Assembly: GCA_045564655.1 (NCBI GenBank)
Contig: JBJLGX010000004.1
Span: forward strand, 1 to 25,952
Length of the DNA: 25,952 nucleotides
Reading direction: 5' to 3'
Origin: UBA826 sp045564655
GTDB taxonomy: Bacteria > Chloroflexota > Dehalococcoidia > Lucifugimonadales > UBA826
The notes beneath the pieces are model-generated. The model ran no database searches. It was given only the letters and a program-made list of their open reading frames with translations, and was not told the DNA's origin. Each line of letters begins with the position of its first letter. The stretch's first letter is position 1. This document shows, one piece after another, positions 15,036 through 23,986 of the stretch. The translations under genes were made by a program, and so were the position numbers.

Positions 15036-16703
15036 ATGACTACAGAAACAACTGATTTAAACCTATTTATGCAGATGTTTGATAGTTCTGTTAAATATTT
15101 TTCTAGACATGTGAACTTAGTGAATGATTTAAATGTTTTTCCTGTTCCTGATGGTGATACAGGAACTAACATGTATCAAACCCTTCTTGGAATGCAGACT
15201 AGGGTCAGTAAAGAAAATCCTCAAAATATTTCTGAATATTGTGACTTGTTAGCTAATTCAGCCCTATATGAAGGTCGTGGCAATAGTGGAGTAATACTTT
15301 CCCAAATTTACCGTGGGGTAGCGGAAGGTGTAACAGATTGTAATTCTGTAGATTTAAATATTTTATTAAACGTATTTACTTGTGCCCGAGATTTTGCGTA
15401 CAAATCAGTTGTTAATCCTGTTGAAGGAACAATGCTTACAGTGTTGGCTGATTTAGTTGATGCATTAGTTGACCAAAAAGAAAAATCTATTTCAGTTTGT
15501 GAATCTATGGATTTGTTAACATCTGCAGCACAAGTATCTGTTGATGAAACTCCAGAAAAATTAGATGTACTGAAGGAAGGCGGGGTAGTCGATTCAGGCG
15601 GCTATGGTATTGAAATTATCCTTAGGGGCATGGTACTTAATTTCTCAGATTCTGATCCTTCTAAAGAACCTCTTTATACAAGATTGCCTGAATCTTCAGG
15701 AGAGGGTGTTAAAAGTATGATTTCTAACCATACCCTAGAAAATGAAGAATATGGATATTGTACTCAATTTATATTACATACTGAGATAGATATAGACACT
15801 CAAAAGAATCTTTTTGATAAAGTTGGGACTTCACTTGTAATTGCTGGAAATAAAGATTCTTTTAAAATTCATTTACATGCAGAAGATCCGGGGCCTGCAA
15901 TATCTGTTGCTATTGAATTAGGGATAATATCTGATGTATCTCTTGAAGATATGGAATCTCAATCCCAATCTAAATTGGATGACTATAGCGATATTGGATT
16001 TAGTATTAATAAAGAAATTATCGAATCTAATATTGACGAGACACTTTTAATTGTTGTTTCTAGTGGAGAAGGTGTTAAAAATTTATTTTTTGATGCAGGA
16101 GCTGCAGTGGTTGTAGATGGAGGAGACACTTTGAATCCAAGTGTTTCTCAAATATTTGATTCGATTGATGCAGTAGACTCAAATAAGATATTAATATTAC
16201 CTAATAGTAAAAATGTTATTGCAGCTGCTAATGAAGCCTCAAAATTATCAGATAAAAATGTAATAGTGTTACCGACATATTCAATACCAGAAGGCATTGA
16301 ATGTGCCATGTCATTTGATTCTTCTATGACTCCTCAAGAAAATAAAGATGTTTTAGAATCATTGGCTGAAGACGTAAAAACAATTTCGATATTTTCTGCT
16401 TCACGGAATGTTGAGATAAATTCAATTAATATATCTCAAGGACAATATATATCTATGTTGGACGGTGAATTCCTTCTGACATCAAATGATCCAATAGATT
16501 TATTGATAAGATCTATTGGATCATTTGATGTCTCGGAGAGGGAGCAAGTAATGATTTTAATCGGAGAATCAGACATGTCATTAAGTACATCTAGTGTTGA
16601 AGAAAAGATTACTACTGCTTTTGGGGACGTATCTTCATCAGGAATTGAAATACATGATGGTGGTCAGCCTAATTACAATTTTTTAGTCTCCATATTGAAT
16701 TAG
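15036..16703 (+). CDS. fakA: Dak2/DegV-fold fatty acid kinase FakA (YloV)
   Basis: This cytoplasmic kinase phosphorylates fatty acids presented by a FakB (DegV-type) binding protein, feeding exogenous or recycled acyl chains into phospholipid synthesis. The N-terminal Dak2 domain shows NVFPVPDGDTGTNM (about 33-46), the Mg-ATP-binding Asp cluster, and GRGNSGVILSQ (about 80-90). The middle part contains KDSFKIHLHAEDPG, and the C-terminal DAK1-like part ends DGGQPNYNFLVS. The length of 555 residues is normal. The start has no ribosome-binding site and may be leaderless. A perfect 22-bp inverted repeat lies in the C-terminal coding part (16478-16532) without breaking the frame. recG follows, as in many genomes. 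Confidence 0.9.
   Translation: MTTETTDLNLFMQMFDSSVKYFSRHVNLVNDLNVFPVPDGDTGTNMYQTLLGMQTRVSKENPQNISEYCDLLANSALYEGRGNSGVILSQIYRGVAEGVTDCNSVDLNILLNVFTCARDFAYKSVVNPVEGTMLTVLADLVDALVDQKEKSISVCESMDLLTSAAQVSVDETPEKLDVLKEGGVVDSGGYGIEIILRGMVLNFSDSDPSKEPLYTRLPESSGEGVKSMISNHTLENEEYGYCTQFILHTEIDIDTQKNLFDKVGTSLVIAGNKDSFKIHLHAEDPGPAISVAIELGIISDVSLEDMESQSQSKLDDYSDIGFSINKEIIESNIDETLLIVVSSGEGVKNLFFDAGAAVVVDGGDTLNPSVSQIFDSIDAVDSNKILILPNSKNVIAAANEASKLSDKNVIVLPTYSIPEGIECAMSFDSSMTPQENKDVLESLAEDVKTISIFSASRNVEINSINISQGQYISMLDGEFLLTSNDPIDLLIRSIGSFDVSEREQVMILIGESDMSLSTSSVEEKITTAFGDVSSSGIEIHDGGQPNYNFLVSILN
16478..16532. repeat. Perfect 22-bp inverted repeat inside fakA
   Basis: The arms at 16478-16499 and 16511-16532 are exact reverse complements over 22 bp, with an 11-nt loop between them; a further G-U and A-U pair can form inside. 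It begins GACATCAAAT and ends ATTTGATGTC. It encodes TSNDPIDLLIRSIGSFDV within FakA, in line with homologous spacing, so it is not an inserted element that breaks the gene. The mRNA would form a long hairpin. No T-tract follows, so it is not a standard terminator. Confidence 0.97.
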
Positions 16704-16717
16704 ATATAATTTTGCAT

Positions 16718-16837
16718 ATGAATCGTATAGTTTTACTCGGTACCGGTGGGGGACCCAAGATTTGGGCTGAAGGGGTTTCTAAAACTTTTTCAGGCAATAT
16801 TATTGTTGGTGAAGATCTTTTAGAAATAGAACTATGA
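16718..16837 (+). pseudogene. 39-codon metallo-beta-lactamase-like N-terminal remnant
   Basis: An ATG at 16718 opens a 39-residue frame that begins MNRIVLLGTGGGPKIWAEG and ends at a TGA at 16835-16837. The VLLGTGGGP start is the first strand and loop of RNase Z-like metallo-beta-lactamase-fold proteins, and the following NIIVGEDLLEIE looks like the next strands before the metal site. The HxHxDH motif and everything after it are missing. It lies between fakA and recG. It is best read as a decayed gene start, though a short functional peptide is possible. No strong ribosome-binding site precedes it. Confidence 0.4.
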
Positions 16838-16864
16838 CTTACAATCTCTTGAGCGGACATTTTG

Positions 16865-19237
16865 ATGTTAGATAAGAATAAGACTGTTTATGCTTTAATG
16901 AAAATCTTAAGATTAGAAGAGCAGCTTGCCTTTACGAATGAAGCAGTTATAGGTGGTATTGATTCTTTTTTAAATTTGCATAAGCAAAGTTTAGATTTTA
17001 TTCCAAATATATCTGATATTGAATATTCTGCTTTGGATTTTAATAAACGTAAATCTTGGGTGAATCATGTGCTTTCAATTATTGATAAAAGTGCGAATGA
17101 TAATAAGGTCACTTTTTCAATTAAAGATGACCCTACTAAGTTAAATGGTTTTCCTAAAGGTAACTTTGCTGAAAAAATATCTAAAGCTTTTTTAATTAAC
17201 ACAATAGAAGATCTTATTTATAACTTTCCTGATAGACACGATGATTTTAGTAATTTACAAAATATTAAAAATTTGCGGGTTGGGGTGGTACAGACAATTA
17301 AGGTTAAAGTGATAAATATTTCTATTCAGGGAAAAGATAAATCAAAGCAAAGGGTGCAAATTAGAGCTATTGATGATTTGAATGATCGAATAACTTTGAC
17401 ATTATTTAACCAGCCGTGGGCTGTCAAAAATATTATTAAAGGAACTAGTGTTTTATTTAGCGGAGAAGTAATTAATTTTAATGGTCAAATAACTATTAAA
17501 AGCCCTCAGTATGAATTATTTCAAAGTGGAGTTTCAAATATTCATACTGGTCGTATAGTTCCTGTATATTCATTAACTTCTGGGGTTGCACAAAAAACAA
17601 TGCGCCGGGCAGTTAGATTAGCTTTGGTGCAATGTAGCGATCAAATTTGTGATTTTATGCCAATAGAAGTTTTGAGTAGAACTAATTTAATTTCTAAAAA
17701 AGATGCTATACGTAAATTTCATTACCCTAAAAATGAAAAAGAATTTATTGAAGCGAGGAGGCGATTGTGTTTCGATGAATTGTTTTTGATGCAATTAGTT
17801 TCGGAGCAACGTCGAAAGTCTTGGAAATCCGATGTTAAATCAATACCGTTAAACAGTGACAAACTATCTATTTTCTTGGATTCGTTACCATTTTCATTGA
17901 CGAATTCTCAGGAAAAAGTAATTTCTCAAGTCTGTTCAGATATATCTCAATTGGAACCTATGAGTCGATTAATTCAAGGAGATGTAGGTAGTGGTAAAAC
18001 TGTAGTTGCAGCAGCAGCAATGGTAGTAGCTGCGATTAATGGTAAACAATCTGCAATGATGGCCCCTACGGAGGTGTTAGCGGAGCAACATTTTATAACT
18101 CTTACTAGTTTGTTTGATTCAAATTATGAAAAAGAATCTGAAGAAGGATCTAATATACTGACGCTAGAAATACCCGGTGTTGATAGGAAGATAAAACTGG
18201 CTTTACTAATTGGAAGCTTAAAATCTTCTGATAAAAAAAATATCCAAACTATGTTGTCCAACTCGGAAATAGACATTGTTGTTGGTACTCATGCTCTTAT
18301 TCAGTCTTCTATTGAAATTCCTGAACTAGCACTGGCTGTTGTAGATGAACAGCATAGATTTGGAATTATGCAAAGAACAGAGCTTCAAAATAAAAAACCA
18401 CGACCTCATTTTTTAGTTATGTCGGCTACACCTATACCTAAATCTTTGCAAGCTACTATGTTAGGAGATCTAGATTTATCTATTATTGACGAAATGCCCA
18501 AAGGCAGAAAAACAATAGAAACATTAGTAGAAACTTCAGATAGACGAGAAAATGTATATGAATTTATAAAAAATGAAATTTCTGATAACAGACAAGCATT
18601 TATTGTATTTCCATTAATTGATGAATCTGAATCTGTTTCATCAAGAGCTGCTATCAAAGAGTATGAACGATTGTCAGAAGATGTTTTTCCTGATTACAAA
18701 TTAGGGTTAATTCACGGAAGAATGGATTTGCCAAGTAAAGAGTTAGTAATGAAACAATTTAGAAATAATGAGATAAATATATTAATTGCAACTGCTGTTA
18801 TTGAAGTAGGGGTTGATGTTCCAAATGCTACTATAATGTTTATAGATGGTGCCCACAGATTTGGATTAGCTCAAATGCATCAATTTAGAGGAAGAGTTGG
18901 GCGTGGCAATCACCAAAGTTATTGTATATTGATGTCTGATAATCCAACGCAAGATGCCATCGAGAGGATGGATATTTTAAGAAGAATTAATGATGGATTT
19001 AGACTCGCCGAAGAAGATTTAAGAATTAGGGGCCCTGGAGATTATTTAGGAACACGGCAGAGTGGACGACCAATATTTAAAATAGCTAACATGGGAGATG
19101 TAGACATACTTGATCTTGCAAAGATAGAAGTGCGTAAATTGCTAGAATTTGACCCTTATATTGAAAATGAATCAAATAAATCTATTAAAAATTGGTACGA
19201 AGATCAATTAAAAGATTTACCTACATACGTAAACTAG
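16865..19237 (+). CDS. recG: ATP-dependent DNA helicase RecG
   Basis: RecG remodels stalled replication forks and recombination intermediates. The 790-residue protein is about 100 residues longer than the Escherichia coli enzyme because of an N-terminal extension; the wedge/OB domain lies at about 105-225. Helicase motifs are all visible: Walker A GDVGSGKT (about 372-379), DEQH in VVDEQHRFG, MSATPIPKSL, and QFRGRVGRGNHQSYC. The C-terminal TRG-type region LRIRGPGDYLGTRQSG follows. Long RecG proteins of this kind are known in Chloroflexota. The ATG at 16865 is preferred over the adjoining TTG at 16862; GAGCGG about 10 bp upstream is a weak ribosome-binding site. It converges with acnA, 3 bp apart. 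Confidence 0.95.
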   Translation: MLDKNKTVYALMKILRLEEQLAFTNEAVIGGIDSFLNLHKQSLDFIPNISDIEYSALDFNKRKSWVNHVLSIIDKSANDNKVTFSIKDDPTKLNGFPKGNFAEKISKAFLINTIEDLIYNFPDRHDDFSNLQNIKNLRVGVVQTIKVKVINISIQGKDKSKQRVQIRAIDDLNDRITLTLFNQPWAVKNIIKGTSVLFSGEVINFNGQITIKSPQYELFQSGVSNIHTGRIVPVYSLTSGVAQKTMRRAVRLALVQCSDQICDFMPIEVLSRTNLISKKDAIRKFHYPKNEKEFIEARRRLCFDELFLMQLVSEQRRKSWKSDVKSIPLNSDKLSIFLDSLPFSLTNSQEKVISQVCSDISQLEPMSRLIQGDVGSGKTVVAAAAMVVAAINGKQSAMMAPTEVLAEQHFITLTSLFDSNYEKESEEGSNILTLEIPGVDRKIKLALLIGSLKSSDKKNIQTMLSNSEIDIVVGTHALIQSSIEIPELALAVVDEQHRFGIMQRTELQNKKPRPHFLVMSATPIPKSLQATMLGDLDLSIIDEMPKGRKTIETLVETSDRRENVYEFIKNEISDNRQAFIVFPLIDESESVSSRAAIKEYERLSEDVFPDYKLGLIHGRMDLPSKELVMKQFRNNEINILIATAVIEVGVDVPNATIMFIDGAHRFGLAQMHQFRGRVGRGNHQSYCILMSDNPTQDAIERMDILRRINDGFRLAEEDLRIRGPGDYLGTRQSGRPIFKIANMGDVDILDLAKIEVRKLLEFDPYIENESNKSIKNWYEDQLKDLPTYVN

Positions 19238-19240
19238 TTA

Positions 19241-21925
19241 TTAGATAATATCTTTTAGCATCTGACGCAAGACATAGGGGAGCAATCCGCCATTGCGATA
19301 ATATTCATTTTCTATCGATGTGTCGATACGACAAAGGACTTCAAATGTGATCTGCTCTCCAGATTTCTTTGTTGCTGTGATATTAATTTTTGATCCTGGG
19401 TCAACAGAGTTTTCAACTCCAATAATGTCGAATGATTCAGTTCCATCTAAACCTAGAGATTGAGCAGAATTCCCATTTGTAAATACCAATGGGAGCACCC
19501 CCATTCCTATTAGATTAGACCGGTGTATCCTTTCAAAGCTTTCAGCGATAACTGCCCTTACCCCTAACAACATAGGTCCTTTTGCAGCCCAATCTCTAGA
19601 ACTGCCAGTCCCATATTCTTTACCTGCAAGTATGATTAGAGGGGTTTTTTCTTCTCTATATCTTTCAGCAGCATCATATATTCTCATGCTGTCTCCACTA
19701 GGGATATGAGTTGTCCAATCACCTTCTATTTCAGGATTAAGTTTGTTTCGCAGTCTAATATTACCGAAAGTACCTCTTACCATAACATCATGGTTTCCTC
19801 TTCGAGATCCGAATGAATTATATTCACTACGAGGAACATCATTACCTAATAAAAATTGACCGGCAGGAGCACTTGGTGGAATAGAACCTGCAGGGGATAT
19901 GTGATCAGTAGTAACAGAATCAGCTAAATAAACTAACACTCGAGCATTCGATATTTCTGTTCGAGTTTCAGGGATTGTATTAAAATTTTTAAAGTAGGGA
20001 GGTTTTTGAATGTATGTTGATTCAGGATCCCATTTAAAATTCATTCCGGAAGAAGTTGTGAGTTTTTGCCATTCTAAAGGTCCATCAACAACTAGATCAT
20101 ATTGTGATTTAAACATTTCTGGGGTCAGTGATTGAGATATCGTATTTGAAATATCTTCTTGTGAAGGCCATATATCTTTTAGAAAGACTTTGTTTCCAGA
20201 TTCTGTTATTCCGATAGGATCTTCTACTAAATTTATATCAATTCTACCCGCTATAGCATAGGCTACCACGAGTACAGGAGAAGCTAAGTAATTTGCTTTT
20301 ACTTGAGGGTGAACCCTACCTTCGAAATTTCTATTACCACTTAAAACAGCGGCAACAGTTAAATCGTTTTCAGATACAGCTTCTGCAACTGGTTGAGGTA
20401 AAGGTCCTGAGTTTCCAATGCAAGTGGTACACCCGTAGCCGACAGTATTAAACCCTAGATAATCTAGGTCTTCATGTAATCCAGCAGCTTCTAAATATTG
20501 AGTTACAACAGTTGACCCAGGAGCTAGGCTAGACTTAACCCATGGTTTTCTTTGTAAACCTTTCATTCGAGCATTTTTAGCTAAAAGTCCGGCTCCCACC
20601 ATTACATACGGATTAGACGTATTTGTGCAGCTAGTAATAGCAGCTATAACGACTGAAGAGTCTCCGACTTCACCTTTTTCATCATTGATGTTTATTGAAT
20701 GTTTTTCATTAGATAGATTATCAAAGGATGTATTGAAATTTTCAGGTATGTTTTCTAATTCTATTCGGTCTTGTGGTCGTTTAGGGCCTGCCATTGATGA
20801 GACTACTTTAGATATGTCAAACTCAAGATTGATAGAATATTCTGGTTCGATATCTTCGTTATAGTAGAATTTGTTTTGAATTGTATATTTTTCAACCAAC
20901 TCTACTAACGAATCATTTCTTCCTGTATCTTTTAAGTATTTTATTGTTTGATGATCTACCGGGAAAAACCCGCAAGTCGCTCCATATTCTGGGGCCATAT
21001 TTGCTATTGTTGATCGGTCAGCTAAAGGTAAAGATTTTAATCCGGGGCCGTAAAATTCCACAAATTTTTCAACTACTCCAACAGATCGTAACATTTCGAC
21101 TAACGCTAAAACCAAGTCTGTTGCTGTTGTTCCAGCAGATAATGATCCTGTTAGTTTTACCCCAACTACTTCTGGGACAACCATATAGTAAGGTTGTCCT
21201 AACATTACAGCTTCTGCTTCAATTCCACCTACTCCCCATCCTAATACACTAAGGCCATTAACCATTGTTGTATGGGAATCAGTTCCCACACATGTATCTA
21301 GATAAGCAATAGGAGTTTCATGTGAGTCATCTTGAAGAATTACTTCAGCAAGATACTCTAAGTTAACTTGATGGACTATACCTGTTCCTGGTGGAACTAT
21401 CCTGAAATTATTAAAAGCATTTTGCGCCCATTTTAATAATTGATATCTTTCTGTATTTCTTTCAAATTCTCGCTCTATATTCATAGTCAGAGCTTCAGGA
21501 ATTGCAAAATTGTCAACTTGGACAGAATGGTCAATGACCATATCAGATCTAACTATTGGGTTTATGATTGATGAATCTTTTCCTAATTCACTAACAGCAT
21601 CTCGCATAGAAGCAATATCAACAACGACAGGAACACCGGTGAAATCTTGTAGTAAGACACGTCCAGGCATATATGGAAATTCTTTAGTAGGCTTGTTGTT
21701 AGGTCTCCAAGAAGAAACTAATTTAACATGATCTTCAGTTGCAGGGCCTATATGGTAATTACGTAGGACATTTTCTAATAATACTCTTATTGAATATGGT
21801 GTTTTATCAATATTGATAAGTCCTATTTCATCAAGGGTATTTATGTCATAAAAATGATAATTCCCATGAGATGTGGTCAATTTTCTTTGTGAATTAAAAT
21901 TAGAGTTTGAAATATTTTTGGACAT
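19241..21925 (-). CDS. acnA: Aconitate hydratase A
   Basis: This enzyme interconverts citrate and isocitrate via cis-aconitate in the TCA cycle, in the cytoplasm. The 894-residue protein is of the AcnA/IRP1 type. The three [4Fe-4S] ligands are Cys433 (in ITSCTNTSNP) and Cys499 and Cys502 (in GYGCTTCIGNSG). The substrate segment DTCVGTDSHTTMVNGLSVLGWG lies from about 210, and the swivelling C-terminal domain contains GKEYGTGSSRDWAAKG. The length is normal. The start is supported by AAGGGA about 12 bp upstream and by a good promoter at 21958-21986. Confidence 0.96.
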   Translation of the reverse strand: MSKNISNSNFNSQRKLTTSHGNYHFYDINTLDEIGLINIDKTPYSIRVLLENVLRNYHIGPATEDHVKLVSSWRPNNKPTKEFPYMPGRVLLQDFTGVPVVVDIASMRDAVSELGKDSSIINPIVRSDMVIDHSVQVDNFAIPEALTMNIEREFERNTERYQLLKWAQNAFNNFRIVPPGTGIVHQVNLEYLAEVILQDDSHETPIAYLDTCVGTDSHTTMVNGLSVLGWGVGGIEAEAVMLGQPYYMVVPEVVGVKLTGSLSAGTTATDLVLALVEMLRSVGVVEKFVEFYGPGLKSLPLADRSTIANMAPEYGATCGFFPVDHQTIKYLKDTGRNDSLVELVEKYTIQNKFYYNEDIEPEYSINLEFDISKVVSSMAGPKRPQDRIELENIPENFNTSFDNLSNEKHSININDEKGEVGDSSVVIAAITSCTNTSNPYVMVGAGLLAKNARMKGLQRKPWVKSSLAPGSTVVTQYLEAAGLHEDLDYLGFNTVGYGCTTCIGNSGPLPQPVAEAVSENDLTVAAVLSGNRNFEGRVHPQVKANYLASPVLVVAYAIAGRIDINLVEDPIGITESGNKVFLKDIWPSQEDISNTISQSLTPEMFKSQYDLVVDGPLEWQKLTTSSGMNFKWDPESTYIQKPPYFKNFNTIPETRTEISNARVLVYLADSVTTDHISPAGSIPPSAPAGQFLLGNDVPRSEYNSFGSRRGNHDVMVRGTFGNIRLRNKLNPEIEGDWTTHIPSGDSMRIYDAAERYREEKTPLIILAGKEYGTGSSRDWAAKGPMLLGVRAVIAESFERIHRSNLIGMGVLPLVFTNGNSAQSLGLDGTESFDIIGVENSVDPGSKINITATKKSGEQITFEVLCRIDTSIENEYYRNGGLLPYVLRQMLKDII

Positions 21926-21957
21926 AGATTCTTATTCCCTTTATAAATAAACGTTAA

Positions 21958-21986
21958 GGTATACGACTTATTTTATGCTATGACAA
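21958..21986 (-). promoter_or_regulatory. Promoter of acnA
   Basis: On the minus strand TTGTCA (21986-21981, 5/6 match) is followed after 17 bp by TATACC (21963-21958, 4/6 match). Transcription would start near 21951, giving a leader of about 26 nt that contains the AAGGGA ribosome-binding site. Confidence 0.5.
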
Positions 21987-22045
21987 AGAATTAAAGTTAA
22001 AAATGACTTCAGCAGTATCTTGGATTACAAAAACAAATTTATATG

Positions 22046-22294
22046 TTATCTTTCCTGTCCAAAATATGTGTAGTTTAAGTCAGAGTATTTGTCCCATTCT
22101 TCAGGCACTTCATCTTCTGAAAAGATAGCAGTCACAGGGCAAACAGGTTCACAAGCTGCACAATCAATGCATTCTTCTGGGTTTATAAGTAACATCTCAT
22201 GTTCTTCTGCCTCATATATACAGTCAACAGGACAAACGTCAATACATGCTCTGTCTGTGGTACCTATACATGGTTCTGTAATGATAAATGTCAT
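22046..22294 (-). CDS. fdxA: 7Fe ferredoxin ([3Fe-4S][4Fe-4S])
   Basis: This 82-residue electron carrier has eight Cys at 9, 17, 21, 25, 42, 45, 48 and 52. The CX7CX3CP spacing in the first half (C9, C17, C21) marks the 3Fe-4S-containing type, while C42xxC45xxC48xxxC52P is a normal ferredoxin motif. C9, C17 and C52 would hold the 3Fe-4S cluster, and C21, C42, C45 and C48 the 4Fe-4S cluster. The acidic C-terminal tail is typical of actinobacterial, Thermus and Chloroflexota forms. GGAGG lies 10 bp before the ATG. It probably serves oxidoreductases of central metabolism. The 167 bp upstream hold no other gene; I see no convincing promoter there. Confidence 0.93.
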   Translation of the reverse strand: MTFIITEPCIGTTDRACIDVCPVDCIYEAEEHEMLLINPEECIDCAACEPVCPVTAIFSEDEVPEEWDKYSDLNYTYFGQER

Positions 22295-22461
22295 TCTTTT
22301 AAATCCTCCATTTTAAAGATTTTATAATTCTTTTTGATGACCTATTATTCATTAAACGATTTACTAAGGAATTTTATAAGTCAATTCACAACCGACAGAC
22401 TATATGGTGACTTAATAAGTTGTTTGGGTCAATAGGTTAGAGTAATAAAAATGTCCTTCTT

Positions 22462-23718
22462 CTATTTTGTTATACGTTTATTTTTAAGCTCAGAGATTTT
22501 TTCGTCAGAATATCCTAACTCTCCAAGTATTTCGTCAGTATGCTCTCCTAACATAGGGGAGGGAGTTTGGGGATTCAAAGTTGTATTACTCATTTTTAAT
22601 AAAGGGCTTATCATTTTTACTTTACCTGCCGATTTATGCTCTAATTCAATTAGCATTTCATTTTCTAGTATCTGATCGTCTTCTAATAATTCTTGAACAA
22701 ATTTTACAGGTCCTGCAGGAACTCCGACCTCATCAAATTTATTTAACCAATAGTCAGTTGTGTTTGACTTTATAATATTTTTTGCGCCTTGGTATAGTTC
22801 TTCGTATTTATTTTCGTTAATATGTTGGTCAGGTGTTTTAAATATAGGATCGATTATTCCTATAACTTTAGCTGCTTTGTTTCTTAAAGTTTCGTTCAAA
22901 CAACCTACGGCAATTATTCCATTTGAAGTTGCGTACGTAGTGTAATACATTTTAAATCTTATATTATTACCAAATAATTCTTGGTGTTGCTCTCTCATTA
23001 TTGAGTAATCTGTATTAGCTTCTCTTAGTGCAGAAATTGTTTCTACAAATCCATCGTGTTGAGGTTTATTATATTTTTCAAGCTCGATAAAATTAGCTTG
23101 TAAAGCTAAAGCTGTATTTAATAAACTGGTCTCTATTTTTTGCCCTTGACCTGTTTTTTCTCTTGAATAGAGAGCTGCAGAAATACCCCAAGCAATAACA
23201 ACTCCTGTTGTATAGTCTGATACAGCTACTGCACTTGGTTTAGGAATATCATCTTCTAGTTTGTTTTCCCCTGCTATTAACCCACTCATGGCTTGTATAA
23301 CAAGATCGTATCCTGGTCTCCAGTTATCGGGGCCCTTTCTACCAAATGAAGTATTGTCACAATAAATAATCTGAGGGTTTATTTTGGATAAAGTTTCGTA
23401 GTCAATTCCCAATTTTTCCGGGACATCGGGCCTTGCATTTGAAATTATGACATCGGTGGTTTTAACTAGTTCATGAACAATTTTTAAACCTTCAGGGTCT
23501 TTAATATTTAAAGGGAGGCTTCTCTTGCCTCTATTTAAGCCTATAAAATTTCTACTTTCATGAGGTAAGAATTCATTATGCATTCGCCAAGGATCACCTT
23601 CTAAAGGTTCTATTTTTATAACCTCTGCACCCATATCACTTAGTAACATACCTCCGAATGGGCCAGCTATTATTTGAGTGAATTCTATTACTTTAATTCC
23701 GTCTAGTGGACCTGACAT
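22462..23718 (-). CDS. CaiB/BaiF family (class III) CoA-transferase
   Basis: This 418-residue enzyme moves CoA between carboxylic acids through a glutamyl/aspartyl-anhydride mechanism. Family landmarks are LDGIKVIEFTQIIAGPFGGMLLSDMGAEVIKIE at the N-terminus (about 5-37), LNRGKRSLPLNIK (61-73), RPGYDLVIQAMSGL (134-147), and the catalytic Asp168 in SDYTTG, close to the position in formyl-CoA transferase. The C-terminal SPMLGEHTDEILGELGY is also typical. The substrate cannot be told from sequence; large families of these enzymes are known in SAR202-type bacteria. A strong GAGAGGAG site lies before the ATG. Confidence 0.93.
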   Translation of the reverse strand: MSGPLDGIKVIEFTQIIAGPFGGMLLSDMGAEVIKIEPLEGDPWRMHNEFLPHESRNFIGLNRGKRSLPLNIKDPEGLKIVHELVKTTDVIISNARPDVPEKLGIDYETLSKINPQIIYCDNTSFGRKGPDNWRPGYDLVIQAMSGLIAGENKLEDDIPKPSAVAVSDYTTGVVIAWGISAALYSREKTGQGQKIETSLLNTALALQANFIELEKYNKPQHDGFVETISALREANTDYSIMREQHQELFGNNIRFKMYYTTYATSNGIIAVGCLNETLRNKAAKVIGIIDPIFKTPDQHINENKYEELYQGAKNIIKSNTTDYWLNKFDEVGVPAGPVKFVQELLEDDQILENEMLIELEHKSAGKVKMISPLLKMSNTTLNPQTPSPMLGEHTDEILGELGYSDEKISELKNKRITK

Positions 23719-23769
23719 ATTTCTCCTCTCTGTTTATAATGTTTAAAAGTATATATAAGGGAGAGACTT

Positions 23770-23934
23770 GTGACTAGTCGAACCAGCTGGCATTCTGATC
23801 ATCCACCTGCATGCACATGCGTTCAGTGTACAGATTTCAAACGTGCTAAGAATGAAATTAATGGAAAAATCGGACGTAATCAAAAATGTCCATGTGGCAG
23901 CGGTGTTAAATACAAAAAATGTCACGGCCCCTAA
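23770..23934 (+). CDS. SEC-C motif mini-protein
   Basis: A GTG at 23770 opens a 54-residue frame. The C-terminus is the SEC-C zinc-binding motif CPCGSGVKYKKCHG (residues 40-53), known from the SecA tail and many small proteins. The N-terminal half has a second Cys cluster, CTCVQC (15-20), flanked by His, so two zinc sites are possible. GGGAG at 23759-23763 is a good ribosome-binding site and fixes the start. It is divergent from the CoA-transferase gene. The function is unknown; SEC-C modules bind zinc and often mediate contacts with SecB or ribosomes. Confidence 0.78.
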   Translation: MTSRTSWHSDHPPACTCVQCTDFKRAKNEINGKIGRNQKCPCGSGVKYKKCHGP

Positions 23935-23986
23935 ATTATGGGCATTCCCTTGTGTCGATTATGTTTCCAGTATTGTTCCATACAGT

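Noticed and set aside
18617..18643. 8-bp inverted repeat TTGATGAA / TTCATCAA with 11-nt loop in recG
   Set aside because: Too short to stand out from chance in a 26-kb window, unlike the 22-bp repeat in fakA.
20625..21731. Plus-strand open frames opposite acnA
   Set aside because: They are antisense to a clearly conserved aconitase gene and show no family signatures.
22295..22461. Possible riboswitch or promoter upstream of the ferredoxin gene
   Set aside because: I saw TTGACT and TATAAA elements but no pair with correct spacing and no recognisable riboswitch core.
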